In this document: piece by piece, positions 1 through 8,352 of the stretch
Position numbering within the stretch: position 1 is the first letter of the stretch
How the letters are laid out: each line of letters opens with the position of its first letter
Origin: Chelativorans sp. J32
Lineage (GTDB): Bacteria; Pseudomonadota; Alphaproteobacteria; Rhizobiales; Rhizobiaceae
Length of the DNA stretch: 64,000 nt
Assembly: GCF_000518985.1 (NCBI RefSeq)
Contig: NZ_JAEQ01000008.1
Span: forward strand, 1 to 64,000
Direction of reading: 5' to 3'
Program-made: the position numbers and the translations under genes
The notes under the pieces: generated by a model
Told to the model about the DNA's origin: nothing
Seen by the model: only the letters and a program-made list of their open reading frames with translations
Database searches by the model: none

Positions 1-1114
1 CCGGCAGGGCGAAGCTGGTGCCGGTGCCGGGCTGCCAGGTCCGGCCGCCGTCGAGGCTGTATTGCCAGCCGGCATCCTCCTCGAGCCCGCCGACACTGAC
101 CGTGCCGTCCCGGGTGATGCCGTCGCCGGCGGTGCCGGTGTCGTTGGCAAGGGCTGCCGTCGGCGCGACGGGCGGCAGCGTGTCGGGTGCGGTAATCGGC
201 GTCGGACCAGACTCGTTATTTGATCCGTCAATCAGGGTGACTGTGAGGTCCTGCCCGTCGCTCGGTTGGAGCGGATAGACCGCCGTGCCCTCCGGCGAGA
301 GAACCACACTGCCGAGCACCTCGCCATCTGGTCCGTAAATAATTGCCGTCGTACCGGGTTCACCGCTGATCGTGAGGGTCAGGCCGTCCGTATCGATCGC
401 CACCTCCGGCGCGGCAGGTGGAGTCCTGTCGGGTGCCGTCGCTGTTGCCGGGTCCGAGCTGTTCCCGGCGTCATCCGTCAGAATCACCTCAAGCTGCTCG
501 CCGTCTATCTGAGCGGGGTGAAGCGGCACGGTGAAGGAGCCGTCCCCTTCGACCCTGCCTTCGCCAATGACACGACCTCCCGGATCGGTAACGGTCACGG
601 TCGCGCCCGGTTCGCCTTTGCCGATAAGGATCGTCCCGTCGTCACTGATCGCGAGATCGGTCGGAAGCGCAGGCGCTATCAGGTCATCGGAGTCCGAGAT
701 GCTGTCGTTACCGCCGCCTCCTCCAGAAGCGGCGGCTGCCGCGCCGAGCCCGAGGCCGCCTGCGGCAAGCACAGCAGCAGGATTCAAGGCGCCGCCAGCG
801 CCCACGAGCTGGTCGACCGAGTCGATCTCTGCAAAGCGGAAATCAGCAAGACCTTCGCTGTGCTTTCCGAGCCAGAGCTCCCCGTCGGCGTCCTGCAGCA
901 CGAGTTCGTTGCTGGGGGAATCGTAAAAATTTGCGATTCGGACGACGGCGCCCGAGCGCAACCGGATGACGAGATCAAGCCCCTGGCGCTCGAAGCCAGC
1001 CACCATCTCCGGGCCATAACGCAAAACCACCACGCTCGGTGAGTCGACTACGACGGTTGTGGCATTCACTATCCGTGACGAGCCGCTCACCTTGTCGACA
1101 ACCGTAGCCGCCAT
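1..1114 (-). CDS. BapA-type Ig-repeat biofilm adhesin, N-terminal part (runs off left edge)
   Basis: First 371 codons of a large surface adhesin; the rest lies left of the window. The ATG at 1114 follows an AGAGGGG ribosome-binding site. Residues 1 to about 115 match the prefix region of BapA/LapF-type biofilm proteins: a beta-rich stretch with ANFYDSPSNELVLQD and GELWLGK, a short hydrophobic Ala/Gly-rich segment (AAVLAAGGLGLGAAAAASGG), then an acidic linker. From about residue 140 there are Ig-like repeats of roughly 90 residues with recurring GEPG..V.V and TDDAGN/TLIDGSN motifs separated by APD-TPP linkers. Such proteins are normally exported by a type I system and promote cell-cell and surface attachment. 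No signal peptide is visible, as expected for that route. The exporter is not in this window. Family is assigned from memory of the prefix domain. Confidence 0.8.
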   Translation of the reverse strand, partial: MAATVVDKVSGSSRIVNATTVVVDSPSVVVLRYGPEMVAGFERQGLDLVIRLRSGAVVRIANFYDSPSNELVLQDADGELWLGKHSEGLADFRFAEIDSVDQLVGAGGALNPAAVLAAGGLGLGAAAAASGGGGGNDSISDSDDLIAPALPTDLAISDDGTILIGKGEPGATVTVTDPGGRVIGEGRVEGDGSFTVPLHPAQIDGEQLEVILTDDAGNSSDPATATAPDRTPPAAPEVAIDTDGLTLTISGEPGTTAIIYGPDGEVLGSVVLSPEGTAVYPLQPSDGQDLTVTLIDGSNNESGPTPITAPDTLPPVAPTAALANDTGTAGDGITRDGTVSVGGLEEDAGWQYSLDGGRTWQPGTGTSFALP

Positions 1115-1655
1115 ATTCCACCCCTCTGGCTATCGCCTCCGAACATCATCGGACCGTCCGGCATGGCTCGCACGTTCAGGGTTCAGGCGAGCATGATCAG
1201 GAACGCTGCCGATAGGAGGCCTCTGGCCCTCAATAGCGGAGATGGAAGGTGCCTGCTCAGCATATAACGCAAATGGTTTATAAAGCCTTAAGGCGACCCT
1301 GCGGACGGCGCACCCGGGCACTGGCCGTATGCCCGCTTTTCCCGCGATCAGGTCGAGAGTGCTCGTGCCTCAAGGCATCGTCCAGTGCGGAGGAAGGTGG
1401 TTCGCCGCGCGTCTGTCCAGCTCGCCGCCCTTCGGGCGCATGGCTGGCAAACCGTCCTGCCGACGATGCCGCTGAGGGCCTGCACGACGGTCGCAGCCGT
1501 AAGTAAGGCGTGCTCGTCGCATCGGGCAGCGAAAGGCGAGGGAGCGGCTCTTCGCTATCGCGGGTGCCTGCTTCATCCTTGTGCTAAGCGAAGAGCTCTT
1601 TCGGCGACGACCGTCGCTCCGCGCTGCCTGTGGGCGTTAAGAATGTTGAACGCGG

Positions 1656-1674
1656 TTCGGCATTCTGGTCCGAA
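1656..1674. promoter_or_regulatory. Candidate upstream activator site for the mrp sigma-54 promoter
   Basis: Inverted repeat TTCGG-N9-CCGAA about 90-107 bases upstream of the predicted transcription start, a usual distance for NtrC-family binding sites. A second candidate is the palindrome AAGAGCTCTT at 1591-1600. Which of them, if any, is bound is inference. Confidence 0.3.
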
Positions 1675-1736
1675 AGCTCGAACGCTCCCCCTCCGCCGAA
1701 TAATCTAACTGGTTGGCTCCGAACGATATTTATTCC

Positions 1737-1752
1737 TGGCACGGCGCTTGCT
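1737..1752 (+). promoter_or_regulatory. Sigma-54 (RpoN) -24/-12 promoter of the mrp operon
   Basis: The sequence TGGCACG-GCGC-TTGCT fits the RpoN consensus TGGCACG-N4-TTGCW at every defined position and is preceded by C, as preferred. The -12 C falls at 1751, so transcription should begin near 1763. That leaves a leader of about 23 bases containing AGGAACGGAG before the GTG of mrpA at 1786. The operon it would drive ends with a gene for an NtrC-class activator that carries the sigma-54-contacting GAFTGA loop. Confidence 0.78.
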
Positions 1753-1785
1753 TCATCCTCCTTCATAGGAACGGAGCATGGGGCA

Positions 1786-4119
1786 GTGGGTTTTCAGGGG
1801 TTCGAATTTCCAGGCGTTATCGCAGTCGCACTGCTGGGAGCATTGGTGGCGCGGACGGCTGCCATGGTCTTCGGTAGGCATACGGGTTGGGTGATGAGCC
1901 TGGTACCGGTGATGCTCTTGGCGGCGCTCCTTCGGCGAGTGCCTGCCGTGGCAGACAGTGGCGTTGTGCTCACCTCGATCCCGTGGGTGCCGTCGCTGGG
2001 GGTGGAGTTCTCTTTCCGGCTCGACGGCTTTTCGCTCCTGTTCGCGCTTCTCATTACCGGCATCGGTACGCTGGTGGTGATCTATGCCGGCGCTTACTTT
2101 TCGCAAAAGCCGCGCGACCAGATCGGCCGGTTCCTCGGCCTCATCTTCCTCTTCATGGCTGCGATGCTGGGGACCGTGCTGGCAGACGATCTCATCGTCA
2201 TGTTCGTCTTCTGGGAGCTGACGAGCCTTACCTCCTTCATGCTGATTGGCTTCAACAGCGGGAGTGCCGGGGCGCGTAAAGCGGCGCTCCAGTCGCTGCT
2301 GGTCACCGGCGGCGGCGGATTGGTGCTTTTTGCGGGCATCCTGCTCATCGGCATCAATCTCGGCACTTTCTCCGTCACGGAAATCCTTGCCCGCTCGGAC
2401 GAGCTGGCGGCGAGTTCCTGGAGCGGCCCGATCGTCATACTGATCATGATCGGCGCCTTCACAAAGTCTGCCCAGGTTCCGTTTCATTTCTGGCTGCCAA
2501 ATGCGATGGAGGCGCCTACACCGGCATCGGCCTATCTGCACTCGGCGACCATGGTGAAATTGGGCGTTTTCCTGCTGGCCCGTTTCGACCAGGTCTTCGC
2601 GGAACTGCCCGCGTTCGGCACCACGCTTGTCGTGGTCGGCTCGCTCACGATGTTGGTTGCCGCTTTTCAGGCACTGCGGGCAGAGGGCTTCAAGGCGGTT
2701 CTCGCGCAATCGACGGTCGCTTCGTTGGGAATCCTCGTCATGCTGATCGGCCTGAACGGCGAGATAGCGGCAGTCGCGACGGTTGGCTTTATCGTCGCCC
2801 ACGCGTTCTACAAGGCCGCGCTTTTCTTTTGCGCCGGAACGGCGATTCACGCGACCGGTCAGACGAGCCTGCGAAAACTTGGTGGACTTTCCCGTTTCCT
2901 GCCCGTGACGGCAGTGGCCGCGGTGCTGGCAAGCCTTTCCATGGCTGGTCTGCCGCCCTTCGTGGGCTTCATTTCGAAGGAATATCTTTTCGAGGCGCAG
3001 CTTACCAGCGACTGGAACGTGGTGCCGGTTGTGGTCGCGGTGATGGTCAATGCCGTGATGGTGGGGGTAGCCGGCGTGGTGTCGATCAGGCCGTTCTATT
3101 TCGGATCCAAGCGCGTAACGGAGGTGCATCATGGCGAAACGCCGGGGCTTCTGGCGGGGCCGCTGATCCTGGCGAGCGCCGGCATCCTGATCGGTCTTTT
3201 TCCCGACGCGCTCGCTCGCACTCTGATCGGCCCTGCCGCGTCGCAGCTTTATGGCGAGCCGATCGACGTTTCCTTTGCGCTTTGGCACGGCTTGACGCCA
3301 ATGCTGGCGCTCTCTGTGCTGGTGGTGACGATCGGGGTCTTGATCGCCATTTTCTGGGACAAGATCCATGGTGGATTACGCCACCGCAAGCTCCTTGCGG
3401 AAGCCTTCGGTGACGGCGGCTACCGCTGGGTGCTCGGCGCCATACTCGGATTCGCGCGGCGCTCGACGCGCGTTTTGCAGAATGGTGACCAGCACCGCTA
3501 TACCGCCGTGGTAGTCTCTGCCGTCATTATGGGGCTCGCGATCGGGATGCTTTCCGGCGCGACCGGCGTCTCCTTGGTGCCGACCGGCGGCCCGCTGCGA
3601 TGGCCTCTGGTGATCGTTCTGGCGCTTTCGGTCTTTGGAGCACTGGCGACAATCACGTCTCGATCCCTGATCGCCAGCCTTGTTTCCGTCGGCGTTACCG
3701 GCTTTGCCGTCGCCGTCGTCTTTATGCTGAACGGCGCGCCGGACCTGGCCCTTACACAATTCGCCGTCGAGACGCTGCTCGTCGTCCTGCTTACGGCGAT
3801 CCTGCTGCGCCTCCCCGCACGGCGGCGTCATTCGCGCACCTCTTCCGAGCGCCAAGGTGACGCGCTCCTGGCCTTCGGCTTTGCCGGCGTCATGTTCGTC
3901 GCCATAGCCAGCATGACAGCAGCGCCGATCGATCTAAGGCTGTCGGAGTACTTCGGCCAGACGAGCTATCTCGAAGCGCACGGCCGCAACGTCGTCAACG
4001 TCATCCTCGTCGATTATCGCGCCATCGATACGCTGGGCGAGATTGCGGTCGTCGTCTTCGCAACGCTTGCAGTTTGGGCACTGCTGCGCGGTGCGGCGCC
4101 GGCTCGAACCAAGGGGTAA
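1786..4119 (+). CDS. mrpA: Mrp/Pha cation:proton antiporter subunit A
   Basis: 777-residue polytopic membrane protein, the large NuoL-like subunit of the multi-subunit Mrp (Pha/Mnh) Na+(K+)/H+ antiporter. The proton-translocation core is visible around [17 protein letters not shown] and [20 protein letters not shown], with the conserved Glu and Lys of NuoL-type channels. The last ~150 residues contain the MbhD/E-like part ([18 protein letters not shown] and [13 protein letters not shown]). The GTG at 1786 is chosen because AGGAACGGAG lies at 1768-1777 and the predicted transcript starts near 1763. The reading frame stays open further upstream, but that stretch lies before the promoter. First gene of a nine-gene operon; mrpB begins 4 bases after the stop. 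Confidence 0.93.
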   Translation: MGFQGFEFPGVIAVALLGALVARTAAMVFGRHTGWVMSLVPVMLLAALLRRVPAVADSGVVLTSIPWVPSLGVEFSFRLDGFSLLFALLITGIGTLVVIYAGAYFSQKPRDQIGRFLGLIFLFMAAMLGTVLADDLIVMFVFWELTSLTSFMLIGFNSGSAGARKAALQSLLVTGGGGLVLFAGILLIGINLGTFSVTEILARSDELAASSWSGPIVILIMIGAFTKSAQVPFHFWLPNAMEAPTPASAYLHSATMVKLGVFLLARFDQVFAELPAFGTTLVVVGSLTMLVAAFQALRAEGFKAVLAQSTVASLGILVMLIGLNGEIAAVATVGFIVAHAFYKAALFFCAGTAIHATGQTSLRKLGGLSRFLPVTAVAAVLASLSMAGLPPFVGFISKEYLFEAQLTSDWNVVPVVVAVMVNAVMVGVAGVVSIRPFYFGSKRVTEVHHGETPGLLAGPLILASAGILIGLFPDALARTLIGPAASQLYGEPIDVSFALWHGLTPMLALSVLVVTIGVLIAIFWDKIHGGLRHRKLLAEAFGDGGYRWVLGAILGFARRSTRVLQNGDQHRYTAVVVSAVIMGLAIGMLSGATGVSLVPTGGPLRWPLVIVLALSVFGALATITSRSLIASLVSVGVTGFAVAVVFMLNGAPDLALTQFAVETLLVVLLTAILLRLPARRRHSRTSSERQGDALLAFGFAGVMFVAIASMTAAPIDLRLSEYFGQTSYLEAHGRNVVNVILVDYRAIDTLGEIAVVVFATLAVWALLRGAAPARTKG

Positions 4120-4123
4120 GGCA

Positions 4124-4528
4124 ATGTCGCTGATCTTTTCCGCGATGGCCCGCATCTTCTTCGCCTTGATGCTTGCCGTCTCGCTGTTCCTGCTTTTTCG
4201 CGGCCACAATGAGCCAGGTGGAGGATTCGTGGGCGGCCTTGTCGCTGCGTCCGCATTCACCATGCTTGCATTGGCCGAGAATGTATCCGTCGCTCGCCGG
4301 GCGCTTCACCTGCATCCAGTCGTGCTGATGGGAGCGGGCCTCCTGCTTGCCTTTTTCAGTGGCTTGCCGGGGGTCCTGTCGGACCGGTCCTTCCTCGCCC
4401 ATTGGTGGTTCGAGGTCGGCTCCCTTCATCTGGGCACCGCCACTCTCTTCGACATCGGCGTCTACTGCGTGGTCGTCGGCGGGGTGTTGTGTCTGATTTT
4501 TCGCCTCTACGAGGATCCGGCCCAATGA
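4124..4528 (+). CDS. mrpB: Mrp antiporter subunit B
   Basis: 134-residue membrane subunit of the Mrp antiporter. It carries the MnhB signature [15 protein letters not shown] near the N-terminus, several hydrophobic segments, and the family's C-terminal FDIGVY motif. In many rhizobia MrpA and MrpB are fused in a single PhaAB polypeptide; here they are separate and separated by 4 bases. The ATG at 4124 is preceded by AAGGGG, which overlaps the mrpA stop. The stop overlaps the mrpC ATG (ATGA), which suggests translational coupling. Confidence 0.93.
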   Translation: MSLIFSAMARIFFALMLAVSLFLLFRGHNEPGGGFVGGLVAASAFTMLALAENVSVARRALHLHPVVLMGAGLLLAFFSGLPGVLSDRSFLAHWWFEVGSLHLGTATLFDIGVYCVVVGGVLCLIFRLYEDPAQ

Positions 4529-4908
4529 ACCTCGTCTATGCCTTTGCCATAGCGGCCCAGATGGGCTGCGGCATCTATCTCCTTTTGTCACGCCACGTCG
4601 TGCGCGTCGTGCTGGGCATCCTGCTTCTTTCGGCCGCGACGAACCTGCTGATCTTCGTGTCAGGCGGGTTGATCAATACTGCACCTCCCGTCATCAGCGC
4701 CGGTTCGGAAACCCTTGGCGACCAGGCAGCCAACCCGCTGCCGCAGGCGCTGATCCTGACAGCGATCGTCATCGGCTTCGCGCTCGTGGCCTTTGCCGCC
4801 GCACTCGTTCTGAAGACCTACCGCGCGCTGGGGTCCGTCTTCACGGATCACCACAATGCCGCAGAAGCGATGGGCAGCCCCTTCGTGGAGGAAAGCTCCA
4901 ATGGCTGA
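4525..4908 (+). CDS. mrpC: Mrp antiporter subunit C (NuoK-like)
   Basis: 127-residue, three-helix membrane protein homologous to NuoK of respiratory complex I. The pattern [17 protein letters not shown], then the loop before the [14 protein letters not shown] helix, is diagnostic of MnhC/MrpC. The start codon overlaps the mrpB stop by four bases and its end overlaps mrpD by eight, so stoichiometric coupled translation is likely. It forms part of the membrane arm of the antiporter with MrpA and MrpD. Confidence 0.93.
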   Translation: MNLVYAFAIAAQMGCGIYLLLSRHVVRVVLGILLLSAATNLLIFVSGGLINTAPPVISAGSETLGDQAANPLPQALILTAIVIGFALVAFAAALVLKTYRALGSVFTDHHNAAEAMGSPFVEESSNG

Positions 4909-6421
4909 GTTCTTCGCGCAGACCGCACTTTTATGGCCGCTCGGCATACCGATAGCCGCGGCTGCCCTGTGCGCCGCGCTCTGGTCCTCGCCGCGGGCAC
5001 AGCGCACCGCGAGCATGGCCGGGCTCGTGCTTACCCTGGTGGCGTCGCTGCTCCTGCTTTCGCAGGTTCTTTCCGACGGCATTCAGGTCAAGCAGTTCGG
5101 CGCCTGGGCCGCACCCTTCGGCATCTCCTTCATGGCCGACCCCTTCGGGGCGGCGATGGTGGTCATTTCGAGCCTACTGGCATTGGCCGCGGGGGTCTTC
5201 GGCTTTGCGGACCTGCGCCAAAGGCAGGTCAGATCGGGATTCCATCCATTGTTCCAAGGGCTGACGGTCGGCGTCAACGGCGCTTTCCTGACCGGCGACA
5301 TCTTCAATCTATACGTATGGTTCGAGGTGATGCTGATCACCACGCTGGGGCTCATTACGCTCGATCGTACACGTGCACAGCTCGACGGCGCGATGAAATA
5401 CGCCGTGCTCAACCTCTTCTCGACCATCCTGTTCCTGATGGCGATCGGGCTTCTCTATGGTGTCACGGGCACGCTCAATATGGCCGATCTGGCGCGGGTC
5501 CTGCCGCAGACGGAAGCTTCGAGCGCGCTCGGGGTGGCGGCGATGATGTTCCTGCTGGCATTTGGCATCAAGGCCGGTTTCTTTCCGCTGTTTTTCTGGC
5601 TGCCCGCCTCCTACCACACGGCATCGATCGTCGTCTCCGCGGTCTTTGCAGGGCTTCTGACCAAGGTCGGAGTCTATGCGTGCTTCCGCGTCTTTACCCT
5701 GCTCTTCGAGGTGGAGGACGGAGGCATTCGCACCATCGTGGCCCTGGTCGCTGCCGGCACGATGCTCTTCGGCGTGCTCGGCGCGGCGGTCCAGTGGGAC
5801 GTGCGGCGCATTCTATCGTTTCATATCATCAGCCAGATCGGATACATCCTGCTCGGGCTTGCCATCGCCACGCCGCTCGCGCTGGCAGGAGCGATCTTTT
5901 ACATCATCCACCACATCATCGTTAAGGCGAACCTCTTCTTTATCGCCGGGGCGATCCATCGCGCCACGGGTACTTACGACCTGCGCAAGGCAGGTGGCCT
6001 GATGCGCTCTTCCCCGCTTCTGGCCCTGCTGTTCCTGATCCCGGCCCTGTCCCTGGCCGGCATCCCGCCGATGTCCGGCTTCTGGGCCAAGTTCATGGTC
6101 ATCGACGCTTCGTTCCGTGGCGATGCGGCGTGGCTTGCCGCGGTTGCGCTTTTTGTAGGTCTCCTGACGGTCTTCTCGATGAGCAAGATCTGGATCGAAG
6201 CATTCTGGAAGGAGCCGCCGCGTGCAGTGGAGCGCGTGCGGAAGGTGCCCCTCGCCATGACGGCGCCTATTGCCGTTCTGTGTGCGGTCACCGTCGCAAT
6301 CGGCTTCAACCCCGAGCCCCTGATCGCCTTCGCCGGCCAAGCGGCCGAGACGATGGGCGATCGGGCGCTGTTCATCGCTGCGGTCCTGCAGGAACGCCAC
6401 ATCGCGGGAGCGACCCAATGA
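4901..6421 (+). CDS. mrpD: Mrp antiporter subunit D (NuoN/M-like)
   Basis: 506-residue polytopic subunit, the second proton-channel-like protein of the Mrp complex. Recognisable elements are FNLYVWFEVML, GIKAGFFPLFFWLPASYHTA (the conserved Lys helix) and the HHIIVKANLFF stretch, all typical of MnhD/NuoM proteins. The ATG at 4901 follows GGAGGAAAG inside the end of mrpC. Its stop overlaps the mrpE start (ATGA). Length is normal for the family. Confidence 0.94.
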   Translation: MAEFFAQTALLWPLGIPIAAAALCAALWSSPRAQRTASMAGLVLTLVASLLLLSQVLSDGIQVKQFGAWAAPFGISFMADPFGAAMVVISSLLALAAGVFGFADLRQRQVRSGFHPLFQGLTVGVNGAFLTGDIFNLYVWFEVMLITTLGLITLDRTRAQLDGAMKYAVLNLFSTILFLMAIGLLYGVTGTLNMADLARVLPQTEASSALGVAAMMFLLAFGIKAGFFPLFFWLPASYHTASIVVSAVFAGLLTKVGVYACFRVFTLLFEVEDGGIRTIVALVAAGTMLFGVLGAAVQWDVRRILSFHIISQIGYILLGLAIATPLALAGAIFYIIHHIIVKANLFFIAGAIHRATGTYDLRKAGGLMRSSPLLALLFLIPALSLAGIPPMSGFWAKFMVIDASFRGDAAWLAAVALFVGLLTVFSMSKIWIEAFWKEPPRAVERVRKVPLAMTAPIAVLCAVTVAIGFNPEPLIAFAGQAAETMGDRALFIAAVLQERHIAGATQ

Positions 6422-6759
6422 CGATTTCCTTGCCCTCCCGGATGGCGAAAAGTGCCATCCTCTGCACCGTCTTTCTGAGGGAGCTCATCGTTTCCTCCCT
6501 TGCGGTGGCGCGTGCCGTTCTTGGAAAAAAGGACAGGATCGCGCCTGCCATCATTGTCGTCCCCCTCGATCTGCGCACGCGCGCCGGCGTGGTGACGCTT
6601 GCCAATTGCGTGACGCTGACGCCGGGCACCACCTCGCTGCACGTGAGCGAGGATATGTCGAAGCTCTATGTGCATGTGCTCGACGCTCCGTCAGCGGAAG
6701 CGGTCATCGCCGGGATCAAGCAGAGCTTCGAGACCCGGATCAAGGAGATCGAAGGATGA
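6418..6759 (+). CDS. mrpE: Mrp antiporter subunit E, short form
   Basis: 113 residues, against about 160 for typical MrpE. The conserved part begins at FLRELIVSSLAVARAVL and continues through IVVPLDLRTRAGVVTLANCVTLTPGT and LHVSEDMSKLYVHVLDA, the MNHE-family core. The two N-terminal transmembrane helices of standard MrpE are missing: the ATG at 6418 overlaps the mrpD stop and the frame has no upstream extension that resembles them. MrpE assists assembly and activity of the complex. The short form could be a lineage feature and not damage, since the rest is well conserved. Its stop overlaps the mrpF start. Confidence 0.88.
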   Translation: MTISLPSRMAKSAILCTVFLRELIVSSLAVARAVLGKKDRIAPAIIVVPLDLRTRAGVVTLANCVTLTPGTTSLHVSEDMSKLYVHVLDAPSAEAVIAGIKQSFETRIKEIEG

Positions 6760-7046
6760 TCGAGTTTCTCGACACCCATTTGACGATCATTGCCGGTGTG
6801 TTGATCGCCTTGCTGATGTTTCCGCTGGCCATGAGTGCGGCGCGGATGATGACGGGGCCCGGCTATGCGGACCGCTTCGTCGCGCTGGACATGCTGACGG
6901 GAATAGGGGTTGCGATCGCTGCGTTGACCATGGTGGTCACAGGCAGGCGTGAGTTCCTCGACATTGCTTTCGGCATTGCCTTGATAGGTTTTCTGGCGAC
7001 CTGCGCGCTTGCGGCCCTGCTTGAACGGAAAAAGGAGGACGACTGA
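6756..7046 (+). CDS. mrpF: Mrp antiporter subunit F
   Basis: 96-residue membrane protein with three predicted helices and the MnhF motif GPGYADRFVALDML between helices 1 and 2. The MrpF/PhaF subunit is needed for full antiporter activity and, in some bacteria, is linked to bile salt or cholate efflux. The ATG at 6756 overlaps the mrpE stop and is preceded by GAAGG. The stop overlaps the mrpG ATG by one base. Length is usual for the family. Confidence 0.93.
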   Translation: MIEFLDTHLTIIAGVLIALLMFPLAMSAARMMTGPGYADRFVALDMLTGIGVAIAALTMVVTGRREFLDIAFGIALIGFLATCALAALLERKKEDD

Positions 7047-8305
7047 TGCTTCCCATTCTTTCCCTCCTGGCCAAGCTCGCGGGCGTCGGCTTCCTCTTCA
7101 TTGCCGCCCTAGGGGTTATGCGGCTTTCCGACCCGTTTCAGCGCATGCATGCGGCGACGAAAGCCGGGACGCTCGGGGCCGGGCTCGTGATCCTCGGGTC
7201 GATCATCAGCCAAGGTGCTGCGGATGCGACCGTGATAGGCATGCTCGCTATGGCATTCTTGCTTCTCACAGTGCCGGTCGCCGGACACCTGCTCGGTCGC
7301 GCATTCTATGTTTCCGGCGCTCGGCTTGCGTTGCGCGGCGGCGACGCACTCGACGGCATTCTGGAACGCAGCAGCCAGGCACTGGACGAGCGTATGGCGT
7401 GGCAAGCGGATTTACGCCCCACATCCGAGCCGCCCGTGCGAAAAGGAAGCAGGACGGCACCTCATAAGCCTCGTCCGACGCAGGTGGTCGAGAAGCTTCC
7501 GGCTCTTAGCACCGTGCGCTTTGCCGTTATCGCGGGAAGGGTGGAACCGATAGCCGAGCGAGCGTTTGCGATTGCGAAAAAGCGCGGCGCACTGCTTTCG
7601 GCGCATATCCTGATCGATCGCTGCGCGATAGACACAGCCGAGGATCAACTCCAGGCACGGACGCGCATCCGGACCGCCGCTGGAGAAGCCATTAGGGCGC
7701 TGAAGACGCGGATCGACGCCGCGGGCCTTGCCGTCTCGCTCAACTATGATGAAGGCGATCCCGAACAACTCCTGGCGAGCACGGAAAGAGGAGGCGAGTT
7801 GCTCATCCTGCCTTGCGAGGGGTGGTTTCATCATCAGGTAAAAGAACGGCGGCCGTTGACGACCTGGGAGCCGGACGGCCTTCTTCGTCTGCCTCTGGTG
7901 CATCGTGGCCCGGTTCTCTATTGCGCGGATGCGGCCTCTCGCGGAGTGCAGACAAGCATCGTCCTGCGCGACTGCGGCGAGCCCCATCTTCCCGGCCTCC
8001 TCGATTGGGCGCTTGCCGCCGATCTCTGGCCCGATCCGCATGTGGTGCTCGTCTCAGGCGCTTCCGCGGGGCGTATCGCCGCGTTCGACGGAGTGGCGGC
8101 GGCCTATGGCTGCAGCTTCGAGCACCGCTCCGCGAGCGCAGAGGATTGCACCATTCCGGCTTCGCTCGCGTCAGCCGATGCCGTCATTCTCGGCGCGGTC
8201 CCAAGGCCGCTGCGTACCGCCTGGTATGGTTTGCACTGGCGCGATCGGATCGCGCCAGCCATGCGTGGTGACGTCCTGGTCATGGAGGCCGGTGGCAGCG
8301 GCTGA
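7046..8305 (+). CDS. mrpG: Mrp antiporter subunit G fused to a UspA-like domain
   Basis: 419 residues; ordinary MrpG has about 100-130. Residues 1 to about 105 are a standard MnhG domain (ALGVMRLSDPFQRMHAATKAGTLG, three helices). After a charged linker, residues about 153-419 form a soluble, cytoplasmic alpha/beta region that resembles tandem universal-stress-protein folds: VRFAVIAGRVEPIAERAFAIA opens like a UspA strand-helix, and the hydrophobic strands GELLILPCEG and ADAVILGAV sit where UspA nucleotide-binding strands occur. No clear G-x2-G-x9-G-S/T ATP motif is seen. The domain assignment of this tail is tentative, but the extension is genuine continuous frame. SD AAAAGGAGG precedes the ATG. 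Confidence 0.85.
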   Translation: MLPILSLLAKLAGVGFLFIAALGVMRLSDPFQRMHAATKAGTLGAGLVILGSIISQGAADATVIGMLAMAFLLLTVPVAGHLLGRAFYVSGARLALRGGDALDGILERSSQALDERMAWQADLRPTSEPPVRKGSRTAPHKPRPTQVVEKLPALSTVRFAVIAGRVEPIAERAFAIAKKRGALLSAHILIDRCAIDTAEDQLQARTRIRTAAGEAIRALKTRIDAAGLAVSLNYDEGDPEQLLASTERGGELLILPCEGWFHHQVKERRPLTTWEPDGLLRLPLVHRGPVLYCADAASRGVQTSIVLRDCGEPHLPGLLDWALAADLWPDPHVVLVSGASAGRIAAFDGVAAAYGCSFEHRSASAEDCTIPASLASADAVILGAVPRPLRTAWYGLHWRDRIAPAMRGDVLVMEAGGSG

Positions 8306-8352
8306 GCCTGTTTCGACTTTCACGGCAGTGTCGTTTGGCTATAGTCCGCTGG

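Larger units (their letters stand above)
1115..1785. other. Long intergenic region with mrp control elements
   Basis: 671 bases between the divergent adhesin and mrpA. No convincing gene: the short open frames here lack ribosome-binding sites and protein-like composition. The right third holds the sigma-54 promoter (1737-1752) and several candidate activator sites: a perfect palindrome AAGAGCTCTT (1591-1600), GCGAC-N4-GTCGC (1604-1617) and TTCGG-N9-CCGAA (1656-1674). An 11-base direct repeat TGCTTCATCCT occurs at 1569-1579 and again at 1749-1759, the second copy overlapping the -12 element. Confidence 0.6.

Noticed and set aside
1753-3369. 538-codon open frame on the minus strand opposite mrpA
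   Set aside because: It is the antisense shadow of a GC-rich membrane-protein gene: composition is dominated by Arg, His and Gln, there is no SD, and the plus-strand frame encodes a clear MrpA.
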